From Oceanobacillus profundus (GTDB lineage: Bacteria; Bacillota; Bacilli; Bacillales; Amphibacillaceae), in the NCBI RefSeq assembly GCF_003515705.1, contig NZ_QWEH01000012.1, positions 1 through 64,000 on the forward strand: a stretch of DNA of 64,000 nucleotides, written 5' to 3'. Of the stretch, positions 26,743 to 36,365 are shown piece by piece. The stretch's first letter is position 1. Every line of letters starts with the position of its first letter. The translations under genes were made by a program, and so were the position numbers. Below the pieces are notes generated by a model. It was not told where the DNA came from. It saw only the letters and a list, made by a program, of their open reading frames with translations, and made no database searches.

Positions 26743-27942
26743 TTAATGATAGTAGTTGCTGTTTGATTTATTGAATACAACCAAATAAATTACAAACCCT
26801 AGCACTAAAAATGCAAAACAACCTATAATATAAATTAGTCGGATTTCAAATAGTTCAGCAGCTATCCCAATAGTTGCTGTAAACAGAATGATTAAGAAAG
26901 CCTCTAAAATTCCTAACACACTTGAAAATCTTCCCATAATATCTACTGATACATTATTTTGATAAAAAGTTAAAAAGCCAGTGTTTGCAAATGACAGTGC
27001 AAATGTTAAAGTAAAAAATCCTATAGCGGCCCAGATGAAATTATGTGAAAAATCAAAGATTAAATAACCAGCTGGTGTAAAAAGGGAACCAAAACCAATT
27101 AGAATATTTAGCTTTAATTGTTTAGTGAATAAAGTGTTTATGAATGATCCTACAATAATTCCCATTCCTGCAACAGTTACAAGGAATCCATAGGAGCTTT
27201 CAGATAAAGAAAGTATTTCGGTTGCGAATGCGGCTTCTAAAGAATCTAAAGCAGTCATAAGTACTGTAATTCCACTAAAGAAAACATAAATCAAAGTCAC
27301 ATAACTATTTGATTTGCTAAAACGAAGAACTTTTTTCCAGTCATTTACAATTAAAGTAATGGTAACTTTTTCTGAAAGGTCATCCTGTTTTCTTCGTTCT
27401 AGATTTGGAAGTAAAAGAATAATGATTGCAGATAAACATAATGCTATAGCATTTAATTGAATGGCTAAATTTGGAGTCCCAAGTATAAAGAGGAACCCTG
27501 CAATGGAAGGGCCTAGTATAAAACCACAAGAATTTATAAAGTTTCTCAGTGCATTAAACCTTTGCCTATCGTCTTTGGGGATCACCCTTGTCATATAAAT
27601 CATAGAAGCTGGCGCAAACATGGAGCTTGCTATATTAATGGCAAAAGCAAAAGTATAAATGAGAACTAGTGAATCGATATAAGCTAATGTAAATATAAAT
27701 ATTGCTCGAATTAAATCTAAGAATATCATTAAACTTCTTTGGTTTATTCGATCAATAAAACTTCCAGCCCAAAAATTAGTACATAAAGTTGCAACTGGAA
27801 TGAGGATATAAAGAAATGATATGGCTAAGGGAGATCTTGTCATGTCCAATACAATTAAGTTCAATGAGATTAAATAAACCCATGCACCTAAATTTGAAAC
27901 ACCGATTCCTAACAAAAGTAAAAGAGGGTATTTCCACTTCAC
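26743..27942 (-). CDS. MFS transporter under T-box control
   Basis: A 399-residue major facilitator with about 12 spans. The loop motif WAGSFIDRINQRSLM after span 2 matches the MFS motif A region, and NFINSCGFILGPSIAGF matches the span-5 region of drug-type exporters. It resembles macrolide-efflux-like MFS_3 proteins. The start is GTG at 27942 with TAGGAG 8 nt upstream. The leader on the same strand contains a T-box riboswitch, so expression should rise when one tRNA is uncharged. This makes an amino acid or peptide a more likely substrate than a drug. It sits in opposite orientation between yhbH and spoVR. Confidence 0.85.
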   Translation of the reverse strand: MKWKYPLLLLLGIGVSNLGAWVYLISLNLIVLDMTRSPLAISFLYILIPVATLCTNFWAGSFIDRINQRSLMIFLDLIRAIFIFTLAYIDSLVLIYTFAFAINIASSMFAPASMIYMTRVIPKDDRQRFNALRNFINSCGFILGPSIAGFLFILGTPNLAIQLNAIALCLSAIIILLLPNLERRKQDDLSEKVTITLIVNDWKKVLRFSKSNSYVTLIYVFFSGITVLMTALDSLEAAFATEILSLSESSYGFLVTVAGMGIIVGSFINTLFTKQLKLNILIGFGSLFTPAGYLIFDFSHNFIWAAIGFFTLTFALSFANTGFLTFYQNNVSVDIMGRFSSVLGILEAFLIILFTATIGIAAELFEIRLIYIIGCFAFLVLGFVIYLVVFNKSNSNYYH

Positions 27943-27972
27943 GAGATCAACTCCTAAATCTAGAATTATTTT

Positions 27973-28262
27973 GCGAACAAAAAAGTCTCACCCCCAAGGT
28001 TAATAACCTTGGGGGTGAGACTCTTTGAATTTAGAAGTTCGTGGTGCCACCCCAGTTTATTTCTGTATCTCCACAGAAACCTTTTCGAGTACGAAATATA
28101 CTCTATCTCTATAACGGGAGAACCCGACACATCATCATAATCGATAAGAATAATCCTATGTGCAGCTCTAAGTTTTGGTTCAATGTGCTATTACATCCTC
28201 CATTTCCAGCTACTGGAGTTCTCTGTTATGCTTGAACACATTTACTCTTCTCTTCATTGCCT
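27973..28262 (-). ncRNA. T-box riboswitch leader upstream of the MFS transporter
   Basis: Reading the minus strand, the T-box core GGGGTGGCACCACGAAC lies at 28037-28053. It is followed by a perfect 18-bp terminator stem (28004-28021 with 27985-28002) and a T run. Stem I is visible upstream: AGTA, AATGTG pairing with CACATT, an ACAGAGAAC segment and AGCTGGAAATGG in the distal part. By analogy with glyQS, GAACCAAAA on the 3' side of the specifier loop would give CAA (Gln) as codon; AAA or AAC cannot be excluded. The TGGC of the T-box calls for a tRNA with G at the discriminator position, which fits Gln or Asn better than Lys. Confidence 0.85.
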
Positions 28263-28517
28263 TTTAATATAGAGTTATTTTACTATAATTGACCGAATAA
28301 AAAAAGAATTATTAAAGGAACAAAAATCAAATGATTGATCCTTTAAAATTTATTACTATTTTTTCGATTGAAAGTGATAAATGTATATGCTGTCACATAT
28401 AAAACTTCTTTAGATTCTTGCTTAATCGTATAAACTGTTTATCGGGGCTTACGATTTGTTGGACATTTTTCTTCTGACATATCATAAACTATATAAAGCA
28501 CTTGTGGAGGGATGAAG

Positions 28518-29924
28518 TTGACACAATCAAAAGAGCTAAAGTTTGCAATTGAAGAAATTACAGAAATTGCAACTGGTTTTGGGCTTGATTTTTACCCGAT
28601 GCGTTATGAAATTTGTCCAGCAGATATTATTTATACATTTGGTGCATATGGAATGCCAACACGGTTTACGCATTGGAGCTTTGGAAAGCAATTTCATAAA
28701 ATGAAGCTTCAATACGATCTTGGGCTAAGTCAAATATATGAGCTAGTAATCAATTCTGACCCATGTTATGCCTTTCTGCTCGATACAAACAGCTTGATAC
28801 AAAATAAACTAATTATCGCACACGTACTAGCTCATTGTGATTTTTTCAAAAACAATGTGCGCTTCTCAAATACGAGGAGAGATATGGTTGAGAGCATGAC
28901 AGCTACTGCAGAACGAATTGCTGATTACGAGATGCTGTATGGGAAAGATGAGGTGGAGAGTTTCTTAGATGCAATTCTGTCGATTCAAGAACACATCGAT
29001 CCATCGATTATTCGTTCGAAACTACCTATAGTAGACGAGGATGAAGTGGAAGAAGAGCAACGAACAAAAAGTCCATATGACGATTTATGGAGTTTAGACG
29101 AGAAACGAATCGACACAAAACCGAAAGTTAGAAAACGACTAAAAAAACTGCCGCCTAAGCCTGAAAAGGACCTATTACTATTTATTGAAGAGCACAGTCG
29201 TGAATTGGAGGATTGGCAACGTGATATTTTAACAATGATGCGTGAAGAAATGCTCTATTTCTGGCCACAGCTCGAAACGAAAATCATGAACGAAGGTTGG
29301 GCATCCTATTGGCATCAGAGAATTTTAAGAGAAATGGATTTAACAACCGATGAGACGATTGAATTTTCCAAGTTAAATGCTGGGGTCGTTCAGCCATCAC
29401 GTACTTCGATTAATCCCTATTATCTAGGAATAAAAATATTCGAAGATATTGAAGAACGTTATAATAATCCGACTGAGGAAATGCAATACCGAGGTTACAA
29501 GCCGAATGCCGGCAGGGAGAAAATTTTTGAGGTTCGGGAGATTGAATCAGATATTTCATTTATCCGCAATTATTTAACGAAGGAACTTGTCGAACGGGAG
29601 GATATGTATTTATTTGAGAAAAAGGGAAGAGATTACCGAATAACGCAGAAGGATTATGAACAGGTAAGGGATCAGCTCATATCGATTCGGGTAAATGGTG
29701 GTTTTCCATATATCGTCGTGGAGGATGGAGATTATCTGCGTAACGGTGAATTATATCTCGTTCATGGGTATGAAGGAACAGAATTAGATATTCGTTATTT
29801 AGAGCATGTAATGCCATATGTTTATCAGCTATGGGGAAGACCAGTTCATATGGAGACAGTAATTGAAGGAAGGGAAACGGTGTTTACCTATGACGGAAGA
29901 GAAGTATCAAAACGAGGGAAATAG
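28518..29924 (+). CDS. Stage V sporulation protein R
   Basis: A SpoVR family protein of 468 residues from the TTG at 28518, the length of B. subtilis SpoVR. The ATG at 28512 touches the TGGAGGG site with no spacing, so the TTG 6 nt after it is preferred. Conserved segments include [22 protein letters not shown], the long charged linker around 170-210, [11 protein letters not shown] and [17 protein letters not shown]. SpoVR is needed for normal spore cortex formation in B. subtilis. It completes the prkA-yhbH-spoVR set, here split by the MFS gene. Confidence 0.93.
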   Translation: MTQSKELKFAIEEITEIATGFGLDFYPMRYEICPADIIYTFGAYGMPTRFTHWSFGKQFHKMKLQYDLGLSQIYELVINSDPCYAFLLDTNSLIQNKLIIAHVLAHCDFFKNNVRFSNTRRDMVESMTATAERIADYEMLYGKDEVESFLDAILSIQEHIDPSIIRSKLPIVDEDEVEEEQRTKSPYDDLWSLDEKRIDTKPKVRKRLKKLPPKPEKDLLLFIEEHSRELEDWQRDILTMMREEMLYFWPQLETKIMNEGWASYWHQRILREMDLTTDETIEFSKLNAGVVQPSRTSINPYYLGIKIFEDIEERYNNPTEEMQYRGYKPNAGREKIFEVREIESDISFIRNYLTKELVEREDMYLFEKKGRDYRITQKDYEQVRDQLISIRVNGGFPYIVVEDGDYLRNGELYLVHGYEGTELDIRYLEHVMPYVYQLWGRPVHMETVIEGRETVFTYDGREVSKRGK

Positions 29925-29976
29925 AATTGATAGATTGGCTTAAAAAATTATTAAAGGTTGGGCGAGCTAATGCAAG

Positions 29977-30012
29977 GTAAAAGAGACTTGACTGTTTAAG
30001 TCTCTTTTACTG
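29977..30012. terminator. Terminator between spoVR and the hydroxylase gene
   Basis: A perfect 13-bp stem, GTAAAAGAGACTT (29977-29989) with AAGTCTCTTTTAC (29998-30010), between convergent genes. Confidence 0.85.
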
Positions 30013-30028
30013 TATATTTCATTATTGA

Positions 30029-30667
30029 TTATCTCACTCTTTGTCTTCTCATCCATTGTGTGGCTATCCATTTTTCCCCTGCAATTACGGGCGCTCCACC
30101 ATGTAAGGTCTGTTCATTTAAGGTGTGATTGGTATAGAAATATTCAAAGTACACTGCCATTCCCTTTTTTGGAGAAACAGTAAAATTCAACTCCGGAAAG
30201 TAGGTTTCTCCACCTTGTTCGACCTCATTTAAATACATGACCATTGTACTGATTCGGTTGTTTTCGGATGCTTTGCTTGTAGCTGAAAAGTAATCAAAAT
30301 GAGCTTTATACTCTTGTCCAGGCGTATAATTTAGAATTTGAAGCCCTTCAGCATGTTCTACGGGGACGTTCATAATATTGGATACTCTTTTTTCAATAGT
30401 AGACAGAATGCTGTGTTCAGTGCCTTCGAAAAACATACCGCTGCTTGTCCGAATGTCATTTACTTCCCGTGAATAGCCGATTTTTGAACGATGCATGTTA
30501 TCTTTTGATAATCGAATGAGTTCGTCGCACTCTTCATCGCTCAAAACATTCCCTAGTACTACCACGAGCGGTTCTTCTAGACGAGCTACGATATGAATCT
30601 CTCGATCTTCTGTTTGAAACCGATTTCCAATATGATGAAAAATAGTTTGTTCGTGTACCTTTGTCAA
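30029..30667 (-). CDS. Prolyl-4-hydroxylase-like Fe(II)/2-oxoglutarate oxygenase
   Basis: A 212-residue 2OG oxygenase. The iron ligands are H123 and D125 (AHFDYF) and H189 (TLHGGAPV), and K199 (GEKWIATQWM) is placed to bind the 2-oxoglutarate carboxylate. Length and motifs match B. anthracis-type bacterial P4H, which hydroxylates proline in collagen-like or other peptides. The TTG at 30667 is chosen because GAGGAG lies 10 nt before it; a longer frame from 30685 would place that site inside the gene. No collagen-like protein is encoded nearby, so the substrate is unknown. Confidence 0.85.
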   Translation of the reverse strand: MTKVHEQTIFHHIGNRFQTEDREIHIVARLEEPLVVVLGNVLSDEECDELIRLSKDNMHRSKIGYSREVNDIRTSSGMFFEGTEHSILSTIEKRVSNIMNVPVEHAEGLQILNYTPGQEYKAHFDYFSATSKASENNRISTMVMYLNEVEQGGETYFPELNFTVSPKKGMAVYFEYFYTNHTLNEQTLHGGAPVIAGEKWIATQWMRRQRVR

Positions 30668-31033
30668 CGTGCATCGACTCCTCAAATGAGCTTAATTTCG
30701 GAACAGAGTTTTCTAGATTAGTGCTCCAATATTATTATACTATAAATATCTGTTTCTTTTGTAAATTACCTTCTCTAATTATCGGTAATGGTCAGTTCAA
30801 GAAGAAAGTAAATTGATTATAAGAGGAAATTTAATAGGGAAAATAACGGTAATGAATTTATTGAGCTAGGAGTTTTTTTAAAACATGAGGGTAATTGAGG
30901 GATAGTTTAGAACTATGACAAAAATATAATCGTAATTCCTGATAAGAGGTTTTTCTCTTACTACTTGTTTTACATTGGCCTCTAAAATCTAAATCTATAT
31001 AGTAATCTCTAGCAGCTAGCGCAATTGAGAAAA

Positions 31034-31071
31034 CGGGACGGAGAGATCAAAGGGCCTAACCCTCTGTCCCC
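31034..31071 (-). terminator. Terminator of the triterpene cyclase gene
   Basis: On the minus strand a GC-rich stem (31062-31071 with 31034-31043) is followed by GTTTTCTC, right after the cyclase stop. The rest of the gap (30686-31030) shows no gene or structure I can name. Confidence 0.7.
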
Positions 31072-31072
31072 G

Positions 31073-32962
31073 TCATTCTAAAAATTTATTTCTGTAATGA
31101 CTCAATGCTAACAAAGGAAAAATATATTGGTAACTATGATAATGAATGTAAAATCCTCCTGCCATTCCTTGCCCTGCTGGATAGGATAAGGTCCAACCCT
31201 TTTTATTTGAAGTGTCCAGCAAAAACTTTACTCCCGCCAATATTTCTGGTGTGACATTATCAGATGCCGCAATAAGCGTATCTAATGCCCAGGCAGTATG
31301 TATTAATGTGCTGACCCCAAGTGGTGTATAGGATTGATTGATATCACTATAACAAGATTCTCCCCATCCTCCATCTTGATTTTGAATGCTTATCAGCCAT
31401 TTTAACGATCTTTGAACGGAAGAATTCTCGGTATCAACTCCAGTTGAAATCAACCCGGTTATGGCTGCCCATGTTCCATAAATATAACAAATTCCCCATC
31501 TTCCATACCAAGAACCATTTTTTTCTTGATTGTTCCTTAGCCAATTCACTCCATTTTTTATCGCGTTATGATTTTTAGACAAATTGGTGAAGTTGCCGAA
31601 AAACTCCAGGGTCCTACCTGTTAAATCTGCGGAAGAGGGATCTGTTAATAAATATTCAGCCCCTTCAATTGGAATAAGCTTTACAATCTTTTTATCCACA
31701 TTTTTTTCGAAAGCAGCCCAGCCGCCATCATAATTCTGCATGGAAAAAATCCAGTTGATTCCTCTGTCCCAAGCCTGTCGGTAAACGACTTCATGTTGTA
31801 CTAAATCAGTGATAGATCGTAATGAAGCCGTTGTATCGTCTATATCTGGGTTCAAGGTGTTCTTATCAGAAAATCCCCATCCGCCCGGGGTTTTCGTTGG
31901 ATTATGAATCGCCCAGTCACCGTAACGATACTGTTGATGGGAAAGTAAGTAGTTATTTGCTTGCCCGATCATTGGATCGTCCCAGGCAATACCAGCGCCT
32001 TGTAATGCATAACTGATTAAGGATGTGTTCCAGACGTTTGCCGTTGTGTATTGCATATGCGTTTTGCCGTCAATTTGACAGGCCATGCCTTTCAATCCTT
32101 CTACTGCTTTTTTTATGATTGGGTCGTTTTTGGGAAATCTGAGAGCTAATAACGAAAAGATCATCAGAAAGGTAGAACTAAAATAATTGTAAAAGGTCCC
32201 ATCCGATTCGATTCGGTCTAGCATATATTTTTTCGTCTGTTGTATGGCCATGTTATGGATGTATTCGGGGAACCCAAGGATATTTTTAATACCTTGTTCA
32301 ATAAAGGAATAAAAGGAGCGCCAATCCCCAGATCGATTTAGGAAGAATTCATCATTTTCTGCATTTCCCCTTGAAAGGAATAAGTCAGAAAGATCGGGGC
32401 TTCTATTCGTTTTCATCACAAATTTTTGATCGGCTAAGATTAATATCGGAGCAATGTTGGTTCTTCCATAAACGGAAAAATCGAAAAAGTTAATAGGGAA
32501 TGACAATGGCAAAAGAATAAATTCAACCGGCATGGGAAAGAAACTAGGCCATTTATATTGGCCGGTTAGAGCGAGCATGATTTTGGCAAGCATATGACTT
32601 TTTTCAATACCGCCCCATGCCAAAATACACCTTCTTGCATCTTCCAATTCTTTATCATTCTTATTTCGGTAACCAGAATATAAAAGTGCATAATAGGCTT
32701 CAACGGTAGCAGTTAAATTTCCGTTTTTTTCATCATAAAAAAGTTTCCAGGATCCGTTTTTCTCCTGTCTGCTAAGTATTCTTTCGACTAAAGCCTGGAT
32801 GAGCTTTTCATCATTTATTTCCAAGGTGCGCAGCAAAATAATCATATAGGCATCCGTAGAGACGCCTGTTTCAAAAGGATAATCCCAGGATCCATCAGAG
32901 GATTGATCATTTTTTAATACCTCGATGATTCGATTGATTTCATCTGTTATTTGGCTTTTCAC
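31073..32962 (-). CDS. Squalene-hopene cyclase family, probable sporulenol synthase type (SqhC)
   Basis: A 629-residue class II triterpene cyclase. The protonating motif is DIDDTTAS (D373, D375, D376), and several QW repeats are visible, such as QEKNGSW, NQEKNGSWYGRWG and NQDGGWGE. Size matches B. subtilis SqhC (tetraprenyl-beta-curcumene cyclase), which makes spore sesquarterpenes, rather than hopanoid makers only. The start is GTG at 32962 after GGAGGTG. No squalene synthase or other terpene gene lies nearby. Hopene formation is the alternative. Confidence 0.85.
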   Translation of the reverse strand: MKSQITDEINRIIEVLKNDQSSDGSWDYPFETGVSTDAYMIILLRTLEINDEKLIQALVERILSRQEKNGSWKLFYDEKNGNLTATVEAYYALLYSGYRNKNDKELEDARRCILAWGGIEKSHMLAKIMLALTGQYKWPSFFPMPVEFILLPLSFPINFFDFSVYGRTNIAPILILADQKFVMKTNRSPDLSDLFLSRGNAENDEFFLNRSGDWRSFYSFIEQGIKNILGFPEYIHNMAIQQTKKYMLDRIESDGTFYNYFSSTFLMIFSLLALRFPKNDPIIKKAVEGLKGMACQIDGKTHMQYTTANVWNTSLISYALQGAGIAWDDPMIGQANNYLLSHQQYRYGDWAIHNPTKTPGGWGFSDKNTLNPDIDDTTASLRSITDLVQHEVVYRQAWDRGINWIFSMQNYDGGWAAFEKNVDKKIVKLIPIEGAEYLLTDPSSADLTGRTLEFFGNFTNLSKNHNAIKNGVNWLRNNQEKNGSWYGRWGICYIYGTWAAITGLISTGVDTENSSVQRSLKWLISIQNQDGGWGESCYSDINQSYTPLGVSTLIHTAWALDTLIAASDNVTPEILAGVKFLLDTSNKKGWTLSYPAGQGMAGGFYIHYHSYQYIFPLLALSHYRNKFLE

Positions 32963-33133
32963 AATGACACCTCCAAACAGCTATATCATTTTATTCCATC
33001 CCTATTGTAAAAATTCCAAAATCCTAGAACACAGCTTGTTGCTTTTTTAACTTTTCATCATTTATTCTTATCCACATCCATAACATAGTTAGTAAAGGAG
33101 TGATGCTCCATCATTGGATTTTTAACAAAGAAA

Positions 33134-34264
33134 TTGGCCAGTCAACCAATTACTCCTGAACTAGCAGCAATAAAAAAGGAATTAACGAAGAAGTCGAGAC
33201 CCACGATTCATGAAAATAAATTAAATGCTGTGGAACATGAATTATTCGAATACATTCATCGTGAAACGAAAAAACGAAATGTAAATAATGTGACCAGAAC
33301 GAATGCCTACTTAGAATTTTATATGAGGTTCCCTGAAATCCACTGGGCCTTTCTAGGACATATGGTTTCTCGAAATGGTGGATGGAACATGACCGATTTA
33401 AAAGGAAGTCTATTATCCAGGCTATTATCTGAGGAGGAAAAGGAGGATTTTTTTACTTTTTTAGAGCGAGGCAATTGGTTAATCTTTCAGGACATTTATC
33501 CGCAATTACTGCTCTATGAAGAAAGTGTAAAAAGAAACACCAATCTTTTTTACCTTTTACCATTGTTTCATGTCTCCTTTTTCATGAGAGTAGTTTGGGA
33601 TTATTTCTACCAAATCAAAGATCGATATCTTTTGACCGCCGCACTTATTGTCAATGAACAAAGCTATTTGGAGAAAAGAGTCATCCAAAATCCTTATTAT
33701 CAATCCACTGTACTGGAAACACTGGAATATAAACTGCATGAGTTATTGGATTTAAACCAAATCATTTTTCCATCAATCGATGAAAAGGAGATAAGAATTA
33801 TTGGTCAAACCATTCACCAATTTGCCTCTTTACATAACCGAATTTTGTTGGGAAAACGTTTGTATCAATTACTTTTTGATAAAGAAAACTATCTATCTAT
33901 TTATAAGTGGGCGATTCAACACCCCCACACTGGATCAAGAAAAGATTTTTGGCCTCATTTATTTAATGATCTTGATGAATCCGTACCTGGGGGATCTTAC
34001 CAGCGAAGAATAAAAAGCTGCTGCATCAAACCAAACGCCCCAAAATTGTATAGTCCCATATTAAAGTTCGCATGGAATAATATAGAACAGAAAGAAGCTG
34101 AGAAAGGGGACTGGTATTTGAATTGGAAAGTAGTTCATTATTTAAAAATGGATATGTTTAAAGGAAATGGAGCTATTTATCATGAATATTGTAAAACACT
34201 TGAGAAAATCGAATTTTCAATCCTTGCGAAAGAAGCATTATTACCGAAGAAATCACAGAATTAA
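33134..34264 (+). CDS. DUF2515 (YppC-like) protein
   Basis: A protein of about 376 residues that I place, with moderate confidence, in the DUF2515 family of spore formers. Segments such as TRTNAYLEFYMRFPEIHWAF and HMVSRNGGWNMTDLKG are distinctive. It is mostly helical with one hydrophobic patch. The start is unclear: the only good Shine-Dalgarno (AAAGGAG, 33094-33100) lies far before the TTG at 33134, and the frame between holds no ATG, GTG or TTG, only ATC (33110) and ATT (33113). It is divergent from the cyclase gene. Function is unknown. Confidence 0.7.
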   Translation: MASQPITPELAAIKKELTKKSRPTIHENKLNAVEHELFEYIHRETKKRNVNNVTRTNAYLEFYMRFPEIHWAFLGHMVSRNGGWNMTDLKGSLLSRLLSEEEKEDFFTFLERGNWLIFQDIYPQLLLYEESVKRNTNLFYLLPLFHVSFFMRVVWDYFYQIKDRYLLTAALIVNEQSYLEKRVIQNPYYQSTVLETLEYKLHELLDLNQIIFPSIDEKEIRIIGQTIHQFASLHNRILLGKRLYQLLFDKENYLSIYKWAIQHPHTGSRKDFWPHLFNDLDESVPGGSYQRRIKSCCIKPNAPKLYSPILKFAWNNIEQKEAEKGDWYLNWKVVHYLKMDMFKGNGAIYHEYCKTLEKIEFSILAKEALLPKKSQN

Positions 34265-34634
34265 AGCCTATTTATCTGCTATTATTTTTGCATCACTTAT
34301 TGGAACGTATTTAGATCTTATGCTGGTGGGGGCAGGTCTGTATTCTTTTCCAAGGCGTCCGTTTTCCGAGATATTTACAATAAATATCTTATTCACGCTT
34401 TGTATTCTTCCGTTATTTTCCCTTACCATTATTTTTGTATTGAAGAGGTTACATAAATTACCCAGGTACATTTTTCTTTTCCTTTGCAGTTTATTTGTAT
34501 ACATCGCAGAACAAACAGCAGAGCAATATGGTTTATTTATTCATTCTGTATATTGGAAACATGAATTTTCTCTTTTGGGTTACTTTCTCTTCCTTATCGT
34601 TATTTGGAGGTTTTATAGATGGTTAGAAAATTGA
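34182..34634 (+). CDS. Small polytopic membrane protein, CBO0543-like
   Basis: About 150 residues with four or five hydrophobic spans and a basic N-terminus (KHLRKSNFQSLRKKHYYRR). The YSFPRRPF motif after the first span recalls the CBO0543 family of spore-former membrane proteins, a tentative match. The ATG at 34182 has GGAG 9 nt before; an earlier ATG lies at 34167. It overlaps the end of the DUF2515 gene by about 80 nt in another frame, which suggests coupled translation. Function is unknown. Confidence 0.65.
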   Translation: MNIVKHLRKSNFQSLRKKHYYRRNHRIKAYLSAIIFASLIGTYLDLMLVGAGLYSFPRRPFSEIFTINILFTLCILPLFSLTIIFVLKRLHKLPRYIFLFLCSLFVYIAEQTAEQYGLFIHSVYWKHEFSLLGYFLFLIVIWRFYRWLEN

Positions 34635-34772
34635 CAGAGGGGGCCGGTCCTTCTAATTGATTTTAAAGGTAAATGAGGATACAAGGGTATGAGTAATTAT
34701 TAAAAATTGTTTAGACACCAAGTCTACCACGAACCGCACAAAGTTATTATAAAGGATATTAGGAAAACATCC

Positions 34773-34809
34773 ATAACGAAAGGCAGCTTTCTGGCTGCCC
34801 TTTTGTTAT
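34773..34809. terminator. Bidirectional terminator before the GTPase gene end
   Basis: ATAACGAAAGGCAGC (34773-34787) pairs with GCTGCCCTTTTGTTAT (34794-34809) with minor mismatch, between convergent genes; it overlaps the last codon of the GTPase. Confidence 0.75.
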
Positions 34810-35804
34810 GAATTAATCTTGTCCTTTTTCCGGAAATACTCGTATAACGATTTTAAGCTATTCGCATCTAATTCAATATCATTCTCATATGCATATTTAA
34901 CAGCATATCCGAGAGCGAGCGTCATTCCTCCGGCAATGCTTCCGCCTGCCACAGATCCAGCTCCAGGAATGAATTTAATGACTTGACGGAATAGCGTTTT
35001 TCCGATATTCCCCGTGATGGTTGCTATCGTTAGCTCTTTAGCGCGCTCTTTAGATAGTGGTTTTTCATAAAGCGTTGCTAGCTTAACCAATAGTGCAACC
35101 TGAATTCCGGTTAATGGAATAAAGTCTGAACCTGGTATTGGAGCAGCCCCAACAGCAGTTGCGGAGCCTGAAGCAGCTACAATCCACCTGTTAGCCGTAG
35201 AAGATTTTTCTTTTACAAGCCTCGCAAATTGTATTTCTTTATGTTTTTTTTTCAAAATAGCCATTATTTCATTTCGAAGCTTATCAATGTTTTCTCCTGT
35301 TCGAGAAGAAATAGGAACGACATTATATTTATTTTTCGTGTGCTGTTTTACATATTGGATAAGGCTTGGTATGTCATCTGCTGCATCGATTTTATTTAAA
35401 ACAAAAAGGATGTTTTTATTTTCCTTTGAAATCATATCAAATGATCTCTTTTCACCTTCAGAAAAAACCGTTCCGGCTGCATTTAGAAAGAATAGGATGA
35501 CATCTGCATTTTTATAAAATTTCATTGTTTCTTCCGAGTTATGACGATTAATATCATCCAGACCAGGTGTATCTGCGAAAATGATTTTGTCACGATATAT
35601 ATAGCGATCGATTCCTGTGGTCTCGCCTGGCTTCGCTCCAACCAAGGCAACCTCTTCACCGATTATCTGATTAATCGTTGATGATTTTCCAGTGTTTACA
35701 TCCCCAATCATGGCAAATAATATCTCTTTATCCAACTGGGCATTGATTCGATCTGTTTCTTGTTTATATGCATTCTCAAATTCTTCATCGTTAAATTGTG
35801 TCAA
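34806..35804 (-). CDS. Era-like GTPase with DUF697 C-terminal membrane domain
   Basis: A 332-residue protein with a complete G domain: G1 GDVNTGKSS (34-42), G3 DTPG (78-81) and G4 NKID (136-139). The C-terminal part has Gly/Ala-rich hydrophobic stretches (ATAVGAAPIPGSDFIPLTGIQ and GAGSVAGGSIAGGMTLALGY), as in DUF697/YcjF-type proteins that insert in membranes. Relatives are linked to envelope stress in other bacteria, without firm assignment. The nearest upstream gene is far away, so it is monocistronic. Confidence 0.8.
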   Translation of the reverse strand: MTQFNDEEFENAYKQETDRINAQLDKEILFAMIGDVNTGKSSTINQIIGEEVALVGAKPGETTGIDRYIYRDKIIFADTPGLDDINRHNSEETMKFYKNADVILFFLNAAGTVFSEGEKRSFDMISKENKNILFVLNKIDAADDIPSLIQYVKQHTKNKYNVVPISSRTGENIDKLRNEIMAILKKKHKEIQFARLVKEKSSTANRWIVAASGSATAVGAAPIPGSDFIPLTGIQVALLVKLATLYEKPLSKERAKELTIATITGNIGKTLFRQVIKFIPGAGSVAGGSIAGGMTLALGYAVKYAYENDIELDANSLKSLYEYFRKKDKINS

Positions 35805-35879
35805 GATATCACATCCTTAATCATTATTTTACCAGATTAGTGAAGTGTAGACACGTAAAAATTAAACTTGCTAATATAT

Positions 35880-36300
35880 TAGGCTCAAACAGTTTCTTGT
35901 ATTGACGATGCGATTTTTTGTTTGCTGCAGATAAGATAAAATGCGAACTAACTTCTGTTTTTTTAAGTTTGAGCAGTTTCCGCCGTCCGGGATTGTTCCG
36001 AGCAGTCGCTTTCCGCGACCAGTGAGGCACCTTGAACTCGTTCTTCGGAGTTTCAATCTGGCAAACGGGTAAAAAATAGGAAAAATTCAATGATAGAAAG
36101 GCTGTCACGGCCGATTTGAGAATAAAAAAATAAGAAGAATCGACCGAGATAAGGCTTATCACGGCTGATTAGAAACCAAAACGGTGAAAAATCTACTTAG
36201 TAAAACATTTTAGGCAGAGATGAAAGTCAAGTTGGCAACCCCAGCTACGGAAATTCAATTAGCAGAGCTCCAACCATAATTGCACGCTACTTCGCTTTCT
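35880..36300. repeat. Non-coding region with degenerate repeats
   Basis: The gap 35805-36317 holds no gene I can support. It contains a GC-rich patch (about 35980-36050) with the hairpin GTCGCTTTCCGCGAC, and two similar segments, GCTGTCACGGCCGATT (near 36101) and GCTTATCACGGCTGATT (near 36153), spaced about 50 bp. It resembles a decayed intergenic repeat. Frames of 60-110 codons through it look accidental. Confidence 0.4.
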
Positions 36301-36317
36301 CTTTCCAATAAACACAA

Positions 36318-36355
36318 AAAGCTGTCGTAAATAGTAAGTCTTCACAACAGCTTCA
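36318..36355 (-). terminator. Terminator of the sulfonate-type ABC operon
   Basis: On the minus strand, AAGCTGTTGT (36344-36353) pairs with ACGACAGCTT (36319-36328) and is followed by a T run. Confidence 0.75.
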
Positions 36356-36365
36356 TGTTAAATCT

